Below are positions 28,553 to 38,791 of a stretch of 64,000 bases of DNA, one piece after another. Within the stretch, counting starts at the first letter, position 1. Each line of letters starts with the position of its first letter. This DNA comes from Bacteroidota bacterium (lineage in GTDB: Bacteria > Bacteroidota > Bacteroidia > Chitinophagales > Chitinophagaceae). The notes under the pieces were generated by a model. That model saw only the letters and a program-made list of their open reading frames with translations. It did no database searches and had not been told where the DNA came from. A program made the position numbers and the translations under genes. Location of the stretch: the NCBI GenBank assembly GCA_018267705.1, contig JAFDXX010000012.1, positions 1-64,000 of the forward strand, given 5' to 3'.

Positions 28553-30341
28553 ATGATGCAGTTAGCTTTAATTGATTATTAGGCTGACTTAAAATATAGC
28601 ACCAATAACGGCTCCAATGTATGTTACCGTTAGTTAATCCTTTTAATAATTGTTTTGCATTTTTATTTTGTTGTTGTAACTGAACATGCTTCATCCACAT
28701 TTCAAAAGGAAAAACAAAACCTTGTTTGGGCCTGTTCCAAATAGTTTCCGGCAATTCATTTTTAAATGCTTTAATTAAAAGATGTTTTATTTGGTTAGGA
28801 TTATATCTTATCTCGGGTACAATTGAATATAAAAGGTTTATTAATTCTTTATCTAAAAAAGGAACACGAACTTCTAAACTATGCCACATACTCATATAAT
28901 CTGTATCTTTTAGCAATTGATTTTGCATATATAAATTTGTTTCTATATAGCTTATTTTTTCAAGTGGTAACAGTTTTTCTGTGAATAAAGGCAAGCGAAC
29001 ATTATCAAGTAAATTATACAATTCTTTTTCGGTACAATCTAATAACTGTGCAATTTGAGCCGGTACAAAAAAGCCGCGATTAAATAAATATTCTCCCAAA
29101 GCATCTTTCAGTTGTAAGAAATTTATTTTCTTTCTTCTATCATCCGGAAAGATATTAGCAATTTCAAAAATAAATTCAGGTAACCAATTTATCATACCCA
29201 CAGCTTTTGTTCTATTAAATGATTGGTATCCTCCAAACAATTCATCGGCACCTAAACCACTTAACACTGCAGTTAAACCATATTGTCTTGCGTATTTACA
29301 AATAAAGTAAGAGTTAATGCCATCATTACTTGGTTGATCCATTGCTTTAATAATATCGGGGATACTTTGCCTAAATTCATTTTCTGTTACCAAAAAAGAT
29401 TTATGCTGTGCTTTTGTTTTTTGTATAATGATATTTTGATATTGTTTTTCTGAAAATTTTTCATTATCAAAAATGATAGATAGTGTATGAAGATTATTAT
29501 TGACAAAAGGTTGGGCAAGTAATGTAAGCAAACTTGAATCTATTCCTCCGCTTAAAAATAAACCGATAGGTGCATCTGAAATTAAATGTCGCTGAACCGA
29601 TTTTTGCAGTGTTTCTTTTATTAAAGGCAGGGCTTCTTCTTCTTTATATATTGTATAATTATAATATAATTTATGGAAAGATTCTTGTCTTGTATTCCAA
29701 GTATTTAAATCTATTTCAAGAAAAGTTCCTTTTTCCAAAGGTTGAATATCTTGCAAGGTTGTAATGGGTTCTGGCAAATGACCAAAGAGAAGAAAATATT
29801 TTTTCCATTCACTATTTTCTTGCCATGAAGGGTTAATAGTTTTAAAAGCTCTTACTTCAGAAGCAAAATATAATTCGTTGTTTTTTAAATAATAATACAA
29901 TGGTTTAATGCCTGCATGGTCTCTTGCAAGAATTAATTTATTTGTAAGTTTATCTAACAACACCAATGCAAACATACCATTGAGATGTTGAAAGCAATCT
30001 GTTCCCCATTCTATATAAGCATAAATAATTACTTCTGTATCGGAAGAAGATTTAAAGTTGTAGCCTTTAGCAAGTAGTTTATCTTTTATTTCTTGATAGT
30101 TATAGATTTCTCCATTAAAAATAATTACAATACGTTCCTCTTTATCCATCATTGGTTGAATACCTAATGGAGATAAATCTATTAACGCCAATCGTCTGTG
30201 CCCAAATGCTAAACCCAATTCCTTATTAATATATACACCGCATCCATCGGGGCCACCATGCTGCATACTATCACGCATTTGCGTAATAAATGCTTCATCA
30301 GGATTAATTTTTTTTGATATAACACCGGCTATTCTACACAT
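28545..30341 (-). CDS. asnB: asparagine synthase (glutamine-hydrolysing) family amidotransferase
   Basis: This 598-residue protein has the N-terminal glutaminase domain with Cys2 (MCRIAGVIS), GPDGCGVYINK and NGEIYNYQEI, followed by the synthetase domain with the ATP pyrophosphatase loop FLSGGIDSSLL. It ends with GADELFGGYQSFNR. These enzymes amidate a carboxylate using glutamine and ATP. Inside polysaccharide clusters, homologues are thought to amidate uronic acids or amino-acid substituents rather than make free asparagine; that is inferred from context. It overlaps both neighbours by 8 bp. Confidence 0.88.
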   Translation of the reverse strand: MCRIAGVISKKINPDEAFITQMRDSMQHGGPDGCGVYINKELGLAFGHRRLALIDLSPLGIQPMMDKEERIVIIFNGEIYNYQEIKDKLLAKGYNFKSSSDTEVIIYAYIEWGTDCFQHLNGMFALVLLDKLTNKLILARDHAGIKPLYYYLKNNELYFASEVRAFKTINPSWQENSEWKKYFLLFGHLPEPITTLQDIQPLEKGTFLEIDLNTWNTRQESFHKLYYNYTIYKEEEALPLIKETLQKSVQRHLISDAPIGLFLSGGIDSSLLTLLAQPFVNNNLHTLSIIFDNEKFSEKQYQNIIIQKTKAQHKSFLVTENEFRQSIPDIIKAMDQPSNDGINSYFICKYARQYGLTAVLSGLGADELFGGYQSFNRTKAVGMINWLPEFIFEIANIFPDDRRKKINFLQLKDALGEYLFNRGFFVPAQIAQLLDCTEKELYNLLDNVRLPLFTEKLLPLEKISYIETNLYMQNQLLKDTDYMSMWHSLEVRVPFLDKELINLLYSIVPEIRYNPNQIKHLLIKAFKNELPETIWNRPKQGFVFPFEMWMKHVQLQQQNKNAKQLLKGLTNGNIHWSRYWCYILSQPNNQLKLTASYA

Positions 30342-31569
30342 GATTTTTGTTATTAGCAGTATAATTAATTAAACAACTATTGATGGCTTGTAACAATTCA
30401 TTGTTATAATGGCTCCAAGTATAGGCTTGTGCTTTAATGGCAGCATTTTTGCCCATTGCATTCGCTGCATTTTTATTATTATAAAAATAGTTAATATATT
30501 TTTTCAATTCAAGAATATTGCCTGTTTCAATTACAAATCCACAACTATCATCAACAGCATCCTTAGCTCCGGTGTTGTTTGAAATTATTACCGGCAAGCC
30601 GCAAGCCATGGCTTCTATAACTACAGCAGCCCAACTATCTAAATAACTTGGCAGCACAAACACATCTGCTTGCTGTAACTCTTTTACCATATCTGCATGA
30701 TGCAAATATTCTATATATTTTATATTTGAATAGTTACTTTGATTATTTAACAACTGCGAAGCATCTCCTCTTGGGCCAATTACAACCAATTCTATATTCT
30801 CATTTTCTAATTGCTTCATTACTTCAATTAAATCTGCAATGCCTTTTCTGAAAGTGATAATGCCAATAAATATTAAACGCAATTTTTTATTGTTTAAATA
30901 ATTTGTTTTTGATAGAAACAAATTTGTGTTAAACCCAAGACTTGCAACTTTTATTTTGCTTTCAGGAATACCATTGGTAAGTAAAGTTTGTTTGGCAAAG
31001 GTTGAAAGCGTTAAAATACAATCTGCTTTATTGTACTCTTTTTGTTTGATGATTGTAATTTTATCGAAGGTTTTTTTTTTACCAGAAATAGTTTTAAAAA
31101 AAGGGAATTGTTCTCTTAAACTAACAATAAAATTGACATGCACTTGGGCTAAATCTAATATTGTTATTACGCCCAGTTGTTTAGCTACAGCAAAACTTTT
31201 TAAACAACTTTTTTCATAACCAATAAAAACATCTGCGGTTTGTTTTTTTAATTGTTTGCTTACATAATTATCATGTATTCTATCTTCTATAAGGCTCCAC
31301 AATTCAATATCTTTAAAAATAAATCGACCAAAAAATTTATATAAAGTACCTAATGTATTGGTTCTAATAATTTCTGAAGGAATTGAAGTATCTGTTTTTT
31401 TCAACAATTCATTCTTTAGTTTTTTATTTACAGAAAGCAGTTTCCATAAAAAATTATTTTGTTTATACCACATTGATGTATAAAAAATTACTTCATGTTT
31501 TGCATTAAGTAATGCTTTTACAGTTTGATGTGTATATTGTTTTGAAGGATTTGAAATAATAATTTTCAT
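30334..31569 (-). CDS. glycosyltransferase family 4
   Basis: A 411-residue GT-B enzyme. The central strand RLIFIGIITFRKGIADLIEVMKQL, then VIGPRGDASQLL, LPSYLDSWAAVVIEAMACG and LPVIISNNTGAKDAV identify the GT4 C-terminal domain. The N-terminal half is long and has no close landmark beyond QYTHQTVKALLNAKHEV. Its 3' end overlaps asnB by 8 bp. Confidence 0.88.
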   Translation of the reverse strand: MKIIISNPSKQYTHQTVKALLNAKHEVIFYTSMWYKQNNFLWKLLSVNKKLKNELLKKTDTSIPSEIIRTNTLGTLYKFFGRFIFKDIELWSLIEDRIHDNYVSKQLKKQTADVFIGYEKSCLKSFAVAKQLGVITILDLAQVHVNFIVSLREQFPFFKTISGKKKTFDKITIIKQKEYNKADCILTLSTFAKQTLLTNGIPESKIKVASLGFNTNLFLSKTNYLNNKKLRLIFIGIITFRKGIADLIEVMKQLENENIELVVIGPRGDASQLLNNQSNYSNIKYIEYLHHADMVKELQQADVFVLPSYLDSWAAVVIEAMACGLPVIISNNTGAKDAVDDSCGFVIETGNILELKKYINYFYNNKNAANAMGKNAAIKAQAYTWSHYNNELLQAINSCLINYTANNKNHV

Positions 31570-31575
31570 GTATAG

Positions 31576-32583
31576 TTACTCAAGCAATTTTTCTTTAAAA
31601 TAGTTCAAGTATTTCTGTGCAATGTTTATTCTTGTTTTTGAAAATAAGTGCAATTTTAATTTTTCTTCCTCCACATTAAACTGTTGAGGTTGCATAAGAA
31701 ATTGTTCCATTAACTCAACTAATTTTTTTTTATCTCCCATCGGAAAATAATTTCCAAATTCTTCTGCAGCTTCAGTTAAACCACCACTTTTTGCTGCAAT
31801 TAATTTACAACCGCAGGCTAACCCTTCTAAAGCAATAAGCCCAAAGGGTTCTTGCCAACGAGAGGGAATAATCATTACTTTATGTTCATTTAATTTTTCT
31901 ACCAATTTTTCTCCGGTTAATACCCCTTCAAAAAAAACATTTTTTTCTATTTTTTCTTTGTTCACTATTTGTTGCAATGCCTCTTTTTCAGGGCCATCAC
32001 CAACTATAGTAAGCGTTGAATTAAATTCTTTCTTTATAATTTCTGCAAATGCATTGATTGCAATATCTGCTCCTTTATCTGAAACTAATCTTCCTAAAAA
32101 AATAAAATCTTTATCTCTTTTTATTGTTTCAATTTTTCTGAAATTAGTATTATAAAAATTATTAATAACAATTGATTTGCCTTTTAAGGTTGCGGCTACA
32201 TAATTGCTAACAGAAATATTATGACAAATTTTAGTCAGCTGATTTTTTAGCTTACCACTTAAAGTATTTTGATGATTATATGGAAGATGATGAATAACAA
32301 CCCATTTTTTTTTATGCAGTAATCCAACTAAGCAAGTTTTTAAACTTATGTTTGCTTCAACAAAAACATCTGCATTTTTTACTTTTTTATATAATGCAAT
32401 TAATGAAGTGTTTCTAATAATGGGATAGGGTTTATTATCGGTATTGTTATTTTTTGTTTTAGTGAATACCATTATTTTGTTAGATACACTCCATTCATCT
32501 GCTAAGCCTTCCATTACATTTTCTAGTCCACCAACATTAGGATAAAAGGTAGAAGAGTAAATAATAATATTCATTTTAACCAA
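31576..32583 (-). CDS. glycosyltransferase family 4
   Basis: A 335-residue GT-B enzyme with YPNVGGLENVMEGLADEW at the start, FIFLGRLVSDKGADIAINAFAEI at the domain boundary, and SRWQEPFGLIALEGLACGCKLI with the catalytic Glu pair. It is shorter than most relatives, but all landmarks are present. It overlaps the upstream glycosyltransferase gene by 13 bp, so the two are probably translated together. Confidence 0.89.
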   Translation of the reverse strand: MVKMNIIIYSSTFYPNVGGLENVMEGLADEWSVSNKIMVFTKTKNNNTDNKPYPIIRNTSLIALYKKVKNADVFVEANISLKTCLVGLLHKKKWVVIHHLPYNHQNTLSGKLKNQLTKICHNISVSNYVAATLKGKSIVINNFYNTNFRKIETIKRDKDFIFLGRLVSDKGADIAINAFAEIIKKEFNSTLTIVGDGPEKEALQQIVNKEKIEKNVFFEGVLTGEKLVEKLNEHKVMIIPSRWQEPFGLIALEGLACGCKLIAAKSGGLTEAAEEFGNYFPMGDKKKLVELMEQFLMQPQQFNVEEEKLKLHLFSKTRINIAQKYLNYFKEKLLE

Positions 32584-33701
32584 CCTTTTTGCTTAAAAAA
32601 ATTTAATTGGTTTTGCACGTTTACTTCGCTACTCCAATATTTCATTTTTTGTTTTGCATTGTTACCCATTTGTTTAAACAATTCAGGATTATCAATTACC
32701 TGTTGCATTAAAACAGAGAGTGCATTAATATTTCCTGTTTTATAAACAAATCCGGTTTCTGCATCATGTACTAAATCTAATCTTGCACCAATACTATCAC
32801 TTACAATAGCAGGTATTCCGCAAAGCATCGCTTCATTAACAGGTAAGCCATAAGGCTCGTGACTTGAAGTAAACAATAAAACATTTGATGCAGCATAATA
32901 TAAAGGTAATTCAGAATAAGTAACTATACCCGGCATAATTACTTTATCTGCTAAATTCAAATCAGCAATTTTATTTTGAATGGTTTCTTTTAAAGGGCCA
33001 TCGCCAATCATTATTAAAACAGCATTGCTATTATTAATTTTCGCAAATGCCTCCACAGCATCTAATGGGTTTTTACGTTCTAAAAATTTTGCACAAAAAA
33101 CAAAAACTACGGCGTTTGAATGAATATTGTGTTTTTCTCGAATATTATTTTTTTCTTGAAGAATAGTTTGAAAATAATCTTCATTTACCACATAAGGTGT
33201 TATAATAATTTTGGATTCTTTAATACCAACAGATTGTAAAAATTTTTTTGATACAGTTGATGGAACAAATACCGCATTGGCAAAAACATTATACAAGAGT
33301 TTTAAGAATATTGGTTTAATTTTTATTTTCCATCCACCGCTTTCATAACTTCCTAAAATTGTAGTAGCATCGGTAGTTAGGATAATTTTTTTACCCATTA
33401 ATTTTCCTTTCAATAAAGCTTTCTTAAAAATATTATCGTAATGTCCATACACCACCATTACATTGCATTTGCTTACTTCATTCAATACAATATTTTCATT
33501 ACCATTTGCAGAAATATAATTGTAACCTTCTAACAAATTAATATTAAATGCTGCTTGATTAATACGCTCATTATTATATTTATTTATGTTAGAAGTATTA
33601 CCCGTGTACACTACTTTATACGAAATATTTTTTATTGTATTAAGCAGTTGATAGGGTTTCGTATTTTGTATAGGTTTTTCTCCTATATATAATAAATTCA
33701 A
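32571..33701 (-). CDS. glycosyltransferase family 4
   Basis: A 376-residue GT-B enzyme. Blocks: VFVFCAKFLERKNPLDAVEAF, VLIMIGDGPLKETIQNKI, TSSHEPYGLPVNEAMLCGIPAIVSD. The N-terminal domain has few landmarks. The ATG overlaps the stop of the Wzy-like gene as a 4-bp ATGA-type coupling. The donor is unknown. Confidence 0.89.
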   Translation of the reverse strand: MNLLYIGEKPIQNTKPYQLLNTIKNISYKVVYTGNTSNINKYNNERINQAAFNINLLEGYNYISANGNENIVLNEVSKCNVMVVYGHYDNIFKKALLKGKLMGKKIILTTDATTILGSYESGGWKIKIKPIFLKLLYNVFANAVFVPSTVSKKFLQSVGIKESKIIITPYVVNEDYFQTILQEKNNIREKHNIHSNAVVFVFCAKFLERKNPLDAVEAFAKINNSNAVLIMIGDGPLKETIQNKIADLNLADKVIMPGIVTYSELPLYYAASNVLLFTSSHEPYGLPVNEAMLCGIPAIVSDSIGARLDLVHDAETGFVYKTGNINALSVLMQQVIDNPELFKQMGNNAKQKMKYWSSEVNVQNQLNFFKQKGWLK

Positions 33702-35017
33702 GTAGAAGATTTATTTAATTGAAGAGAAAGTTCACGTTGTTTATCTAACCGAATTTTTCTTGTTACTTGTTCTCTAAGATATACCTGATCTAAAATTGTA
33801 ATACCTATAAATGAGAAAATGGCGTTATAACTATTAAATACAATAGGTGTCATAAAAAGCAGCCCTCCTATTAACCACTTAGCAAAAAACGGAACTACTA
33901 ATTTGCTGCAGAAATAAATGGTAATTGCTAATCTAAAAAATAAAAGCAAAAAACCTCCTTCCAATACATAACGTTCTAATTCCGATTCAATAAAACCATA
34001 TTCCTCAACATAAGGAGATTTTCCAAATAAAGCATTATTGCCTTGATAAGTAGCACCAATGCCTACACCAAAAAATGGATAATTACCACGAAAGTTTGCA
34101 AGAGCATAAAAATCATGAAACATTCTGCTTTTTTGTTCACCCGATTCAATACCTGATTGTAACCTTTGGTCATAGTTTGCATAAGCCGTAGTTACATTGC
34201 TTTCAATACCTAATTGTCCTCTTGCTAAAATGATTAATGCTAAAACAACACCAGGTATAATAAGCTTGCCTAAAAAACTGCCTATATTAGATTTTCTTGC
34301 TTCAAACACAATAAAAAAACCTATAATTAATTCATATACCATTGTTGCACCTCTTGAACCATTCATAAAACCACAAATTAAACCACCAACTAATAAAGCA
34401 AGTGTTATATAAGGTCTGTATTGAAGTTTTACGGCAGCCCATACAAAGTATGCATGAAAAATTAAGTATGCACTAAAACCACTTATATACGAAAAAGTTC
34501 CTGTTACTCTTACAGCATCACCCACTTCGGCAATAATACCTCCTACATTTCTTTCTTCTGCATAGCGGTTTAAAAAATTATCTTTTGGCAAACCATATTG
34601 CATAAATGATAATATTATTTCGGTAAATGCAATAATTACAAAAATGCCAATCATTTTTTCCAGTTCAATTAAATCTCTGTTTTCAACATAGTATAATGCA
34701 GCAAACCAAAAACCAAAATGCAAAAGAAAACCAATTATGCCATGTATTATGGTAAGTTGTAATGGATTAAACGCTTCTATTAATAAAACAAAGAAGAAGG
34801 CACCCACCCATTTTGAACTGAATATTTTTTTAGAACCTTCACTATCTACTAAAATAAAAAAATACGGACTCAATAATTGAATAAAAAATAAAATATTACC
34901 AACGGCATAATTATTTATAAATACCCATTTACGCAATATCCCGTTTAAGGCTGTATAAATAAATATTATTAAATAAACTAATGTTTTTTTGTTGGCTTTT
35001 AATTGTAATTTTTGCAT
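33698..35017 (-). CDS. O-antigen polymerase/ligase-like membrane protein
   Basis: A 439-residue polytopic inner-membrane protein with about ten to twelve hydrophobic segments, beginning KKTLVYLIIFIYTALNGILRKW. A short FMNGSRGATMVYELIIGFF motif, with RGA(T/L), matches the Wzy/WaaL fold, and a large periplasmic loop (about 265-355) carries the SGEQKSRMFHDF region. Such proteins polymerise oligosaccharide repeats in the periplasm or ligate glycans to lipid A. The family is too divergent to choose. It sits in a locus that also has an ABC exporter (61.0-63.1 kb), an odd pairing. Confidence 0.78.
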   Translation of the reverse strand: MQKLQLKANKKTLVYLIIFIYTALNGILRKWVFINNYAVGNILFFIQLLSPYFFILVDSEGSKKIFSSKWVGAFFFVLLIEAFNPLQLTIIHGIIGFLLHFGFWFAALYYVENRDLIELEKMIGIFVIIAFTEIILSFMQYGLPKDNFLNRYAEERNVGGIIAEVGDAVRVTGTFSYISGFSAYLIFHAYFVWAAVKLQYRPYITLALLVGGLICGFMNGSRGATMVYELIIGFFIVFEARKSNIGSFLGKLIIPGVVLALIILARGQLGIESNVTTAYANYDQRLQSGIESGEQKSRMFHDFYALANFRGNYPFFGVGIGATYQGNNALFGKSPYVEEYGFIESELERYVLEGGFLLLFFRLAITIYFCSKLVVPFFAKWLIGGLLFMTPIVFNSYNAIFSFIGITILDQVYLREQVTRKIRLDKQRELSLQLNKSST

Positions 35018-35020
35018 TAA

Positions 35021-35755
35021 TTAATCTCTAAAATTTGATTGTAGCATTGTACCTATACCTTGTCCATCTTGATCTTTAAACTCAATAAATTCATTATAAG
35101 CTTTGAGTTTTTGTTTTAATTCTTTCCAGAAAACCGGAACTTCGCCAGACCATTTACCTGTATTCTTATTGTATTTAGTAAGATAATCTGCTTCTATATC
35201 ATGAAAGCCTATAACAGTATTACTATGCGTAAATTGAATATAGTTAAAAAAGTCTTTTTTTACCCCGTCATAACTATGATCTCCATCAATAAACAATAAA
35301 TCAATTTTTTCTTCTTTTAAGAGTGATTTTACTTTATTAATTGTCTTTTGATTGTATGAACTAGATTGTACATACATAATTTCTTTTTCATTTAAATAAT
35401 AATTCAGTTTTGTTTTATTTTTTACATATAAATCTATACATAATATTTTTTTTATTGAAGGGAAGGAACTTGCTAAAAAAAGTGTTGTTCCTGCATTAGC
35501 CGTACCAATTTCACATAAAACAGTTGGCTGTATATTATTCGTTTTAATATAATTAACGAAGTTTGTTATTTCCCAAGTACTTTGATGTACCCCTAAAATA
35601 CTTTGACAAATTTGTACTCTTTCTTCATCGGTTTTAGCAGAAAGTAGTTTTTCTCGCAACTGTTTTTTATTTGCAGAGAACAAGAAAAGAATTGATTTTA
35701 TAATGTTCTTTAATTTAACTACAAGTTTACTGTTATCTGTACCCAAACCATTCAT
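35021..35755 (-). CDS. SAM-dependent methyltransferase, CmcI / Methyltransf_24-like
   Basis: A 244-residue class I methyltransferase. The SAM-binding strand is VLCEIGTANAGTTLFLASSFPS, the acidic strand ILCIDLY follows, and LLFIDGDHSYDGVKKDF with the VIGFHDIEADYL metal/catalytic stretch resembles cephalosporin-hydroxylase/rhamnosyl-O-methyltransferase homologues. It could O-methylate a sugar in the repeat. It is flanked by Wzy-like and GT2 genes with a 1-3 bp junction. Confidence 0.78.
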   Translation of the reverse strand: MNGLGTDNSKLVVKLKNIIKSILFLFSANKKQLREKLLSAKTDEERVQICQSILGVHQSTWEITNFVNYIKTNNIQPTVLCEIGTANAGTTLFLASSFPSIKKILCIDLYVKNKTKLNYYLNEKEIMYVQSSSYNQKTINKVKSLLKEEKIDLLFIDGDHSYDGVKKDFFNYIQFTHSNTVIGFHDIEADYLTKYNKNTGKWSGEVPVFWKELKQKLKAYNEFIEFKDQDGQGIGTMLQSNFRD

Positions 35756-36618
35756 TAATTTAAATTTTTAATTAGTTGTTTTAATTTTTTTCTTCCTTCA
35801 ATTTTATCTTTAGTGTTAGTATATAGAGATTGAATTTGCAATACTAAGGTTTCTATGCTGAATCTTATATAAGTTAGCCATTTAACTAAAAAAACAGAAC
35901 CAAGTTTATTATGTTTTTTCATTAATAGCCATCTGCTTTCATAAAATTGTAAAACTCTTTTGTAGTTTTTTGCAATAGAACTACCTCCTTTATGATACAC
36001 CATTAATTTGGGTATATATTGTAATTGCCAATGTGAGCGGTATATTCTCATACTTATATCGTGGTCGGCTTCTAAATAAGGAAATTGCTCATCTAAATAA
36101 TTCATTTCTTGCAAACAGTTTTTCCTAAATGCAACTGCACAAGAAAAAGGCAATAATTTTTTTGATTGAAAAATATTATAACTGCGAAGTAGTTTATGTA
36201 ACTGTTGCCCTGCAATAAAACTTAATATTGATGGTTCGGGTAAAACATTTCCGGTATCATTTCCATTTTCATCTACTGTTTTAAAACCAACACAACCTAA
36301 AGTTTTATTGTTTGAAAATAATTGGATAAGTTTTTCAACTATTGGCATAACAAAATAAGCATCAGAATCTAACAATATAATAATATCTCCACTTGCCTGC
36401 TTTAAGCCAATATTTACTGTTTTGGTATAAAGCAAATTTTGTTGATTTCGAATAATTTTTACTTTCTCAGGAAAATGAATATAATTTTCAGTTGGTGAAT
36501 AATCATCAACAACAATAATTTCATTAATTAAATTATTATCAAATTGTAATACACTGTTTATATTTCTTTCTACCAAATTCCAAGTGTTATAATTCGGTAT
36601 AACTAAAGAAACGTTCAT
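35755..36618 (-). CDS. glycosyltransferase family 2
   Basis: A 287-residue GT-A fold enzyme. MNVSLVIPNYNTWNLVERNINSVLQF and DDYSPTENY begin it, the DxD-type motif is IIILLDSDAYF, and the C-terminal block is LPFSCAVAFRKNCLQEM. The C-terminus (about 220-287) is basic and amphipathic, perhaps a membrane anchor. It is joined to its neighbours by 1-bp overlaps on both sides. Confidence 0.88.
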   Translation of the reverse strand: MNVSLVIPNYNTWNLVERNINSVLQFDNNLINEIIVVDDYSPTENYIHFPEKVKIIRNQQNLLYTKTVNIGLKQASGDIIILLDSDAYFVMPIVEKLIQLFSNNKTLGCVGFKTVDENGNDTGNVLPEPSILSFIAGQQLHKLLRSYNIFQSKKLLPFSCAVAFRKNCLQEMNYLDEQFPYLEADHDISMRIYRSHWQLQYIPKLMVYHKGGSSIAKNYKRVLQFYESRWLLMKKHNKLGSVFLVKWLTYIRFSIETLVLQIQSLYTNTKDKIEGRKKLKQLIKNLN

Positions 36619-37586
36619 TAATTATACATTGATTTTAAAATTGCATTTGCGGCAAATGCAACATTGTGTTTTTGATACCAATTAAAACTATTGTGACTTA
36701 ATGTATTGTAATCCACATACTCCATTGCCAACAATTTATATGCATTTAAAAAATGAATTTCTTCCAATAAACCATCAACAGCAGTAATAGCTTCGTTATA
36801 AAAATTGATGATACAATTACCATTGCCTGCATAAGCAGCAAATATTCCTGATTTGCCAAACAAATGTTCAGGATAAGCAATAAAGGCAAATTTGTTTTCA
36901 CGCAAATAACTTGCAATTTTATCAGCAGATAATCTTCCTACATAATTAATATGCATTGCACTGTTTTGCTTTGCTGAATTTCCATCGCCTATTTCAATTA
37001 TTTCTTCAATGTTTAAATAATGGCATATTTGTTCAAAAAATTTATTTTTAAAAACTTCTAACCTTCTACCTAAAGTACCGAATATTACTGCTTTATTATT
37101 TCTGTTATTAAATGGAATATTTTCTTTTAGAACAGGAATATTAGAAAACAATCCTATGTTTTGTAAGTTATTTGAATAATAACTATTCTCGTTTTTAATT
37201 TGATTGTACACTATTTCATTACTGCAAAAAGCAGCGTTTGTGTTTTGCAGAATTTGTTGATAAATGTTTTTTTGTTTTTGCTGCAACCAAAAACTTTTTT
37301 GCCAAAATTTTCCTTTTGGCGGATATAATTCATGAAAGAAAGTAAACAATTCAATATTTTTTTCTTCAATCCAATTTTTTATTTGATTAAGTAACTGAAG
37401 AGGAATTCCGTTTTTGTCGAATCCGTAATTAGAATAATGAAGCAGCACTTTTGTTTTATTGGAAATATCATTTATTGAAAAAGATGTTTCAACGTTTTGC
37501 TTTTTTAATTCTGTATTTAAAACCGAAGCATAATCAAACAAAGCATTTTCTTCTTTACCAAAACCGGGAACTATTTGCACAATCAT
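36618..37586 (-). CDS. putative GT-B glycosyltransferase
   Basis: A 322-residue protein without a clear family. Strands such as MIVQIVPGFGKEENALFDYASVL and the central KAVIFGTLGRRLEVFKNKFFEQI suggest a GT-B fold. The late block FAFIAYPEHLFGKSGIFAAYAGNGNCII is where GT4 enzymes have their Glu-rich motif, but no Glu pair is visible. It sits in the middle of a run of glycosyltransferase genes, which supports a sugar-transfer role, but activity is unproven. Confidence 0.6.
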   Translation of the reverse strand: MIVQIVPGFGKEENALFDYASVLNTELKKQNVETSFSINDISNKTKVLLHYSNYGFDKNGIPLQLLNQIKNWIEEKNIELFTFFHELYPPKGKFWQKSFWLQQKQKNIYQQILQNTNAAFCSNEIVYNQIKNENSYYSNNLQNIGLFSNIPVLKENIPFNNRNNKAVIFGTLGRRLEVFKNKFFEQICHYLNIEEIIEIGDGNSAKQNSAMHINYVGRLSADKIASYLRENKFAFIAYPEHLFGKSGIFAAYAGNGNCIINFYNEAITAVDGLLEEIHFLNAYKLLAMEYVDYNTLSHNSFNWYQKHNVAFAANAILKSMYN

Positions 37587-38791
37587 TTCTTAATCTTCAA
37601 TTCGTTAAGAATATAATTAAATCTTTTTTCCCATGTATGGTTTGCTAAAGCGTATTCATAGCCTTGTTTGGCAATTGTATTTCGTTCTACATTATTGTTT
37701 AAATAATATTTTGTTTTTTCCAGCAATTCATCTCGGGTTTTCCATGTTGCAATATGTTTTCCTTCTTTATATAAATCTGCTAACTCATTACAATATTGTG
37801 TAATATAAAAGCCTCCTGCTAAGGGTACTTCAAACTCTCTTAATCTTACTTGTTTCGTTTCAAACCTTGAATTAAGTTTACCACTTAAATGTGTAAAACC
37901 AATATTAATTGCAGACTCGTTTACTAATTGCACAAAATCTTCTTTTTTATATTGACCATGAATAACCGTTTGAGGAATATTTCCGTAAAATTCATCCCCA
38001 TCAATATGTGTAGGAAATAATTTTTCTTTCCACTTATAGTATTGTTCGTTTAAAAATGCTACCCCTTCTTCTTTTAAACGAAGCGGTAAATAATTTTTTA
38101 TATCGTGAATATTTTTATCACTCAATTTTAAAAAGCCCAAATTAATTCCACTTGTTTGTACTTTAATTTCTTGCGTTTGTGCTGAAGTAGATTTACGTGT
38201 AACCCAATCCCAATGATGACCAAAAATTCTTAACGGAATATTATTAAAATATAAATGTGATAGAATAAAAGGTCTGTAACCAAGTGGTGCACCCATAAAA
38301 GTTGCTCCATTAAAATTAATGTTGCCTATATTTATTTTTTGAATGGAAGGATTAGAGGCAAAGGGTAAATATTGTGCTTTAAATTTTTTCTTTTCATATA
38401 CATTCAAATATGTTTTTTGTGCACAACCAATAAAATCAAAATACTTTCCGGTTTTTAACATTCTATACCATTGTACAACCATATCAGGATGATAATTTAC
38501 CAAGGGAACATTTAATTTTTTTAATTTTATTAAGGTTTCTTCCAACAAATAATCATCGTATATAGACATGAAGATGAGCGTAAGTTTATTTTGTTGGTGC
38601 AACTCTTGTGCAAGTGATAAAATGGTATTATTAATTCTCTCTACATTTTTGTAAGATGCTTTATCATAACTAACTCTACTAATATTTTTATCGTATAGAA
38701 ACTCTGTTACGGTTGCTCCGCATCTTCTCCAGCCTTCGGAAAAATTTTCAGGCATCCAATTATCATCGCATATTATAGAAAGAACGTGCAT
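37583..38791 (-). CDS. CgeB-like glycosyltransferase
   Basis: A 402-residue protein similar to the spore-maturation protein CgeB group of GT-B transferases. The start VLSIICDDNWMPENFSEGWRR, YHPDMVVQWYRMLKTGKYFDFIGC, and the C-terminal LREFEVPLAGGFYITQYCNELADLYKEGKHIATW match this family. CgeB homologues occur as sugar transferases in surface-polysaccharide operons. It overlaps the downstream gene by 4 bp and abuts the FkbM gene. Confidence 0.82.
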   Translation of the reverse strand: MHVLSIICDDNWMPENFSEGWRRCGATVTEFLYDKNISRVSYDKASYKNVERINNTILSLAQELHQQNKLTLIFMSIYDDYLLEETLIKLKKLNVPLVNYHPDMVVQWYRMLKTGKYFDFIGCAQKTYLNVYEKKKFKAQYLPFASNPSIQKINIGNINFNGATFMGAPLGYRPFILSHLYFNNIPLRIFGHHWDWVTRKSTSAQTQEIKVQTSGINLGFLKLSDKNIHDIKNYLPLRLKEEGVAFLNEQYYKWKEKLFPTHIDGDEFYGNIPQTVIHGQYKKEDFVQLVNESAINIGFTHLSGKLNSRFETKQVRLREFEVPLAGGFYITQYCNELADLYKEGKHIATWKTRDELLEKTKYYLNNNVERNTIAKQGYEYALANHTWEKRFNYILNELKIKK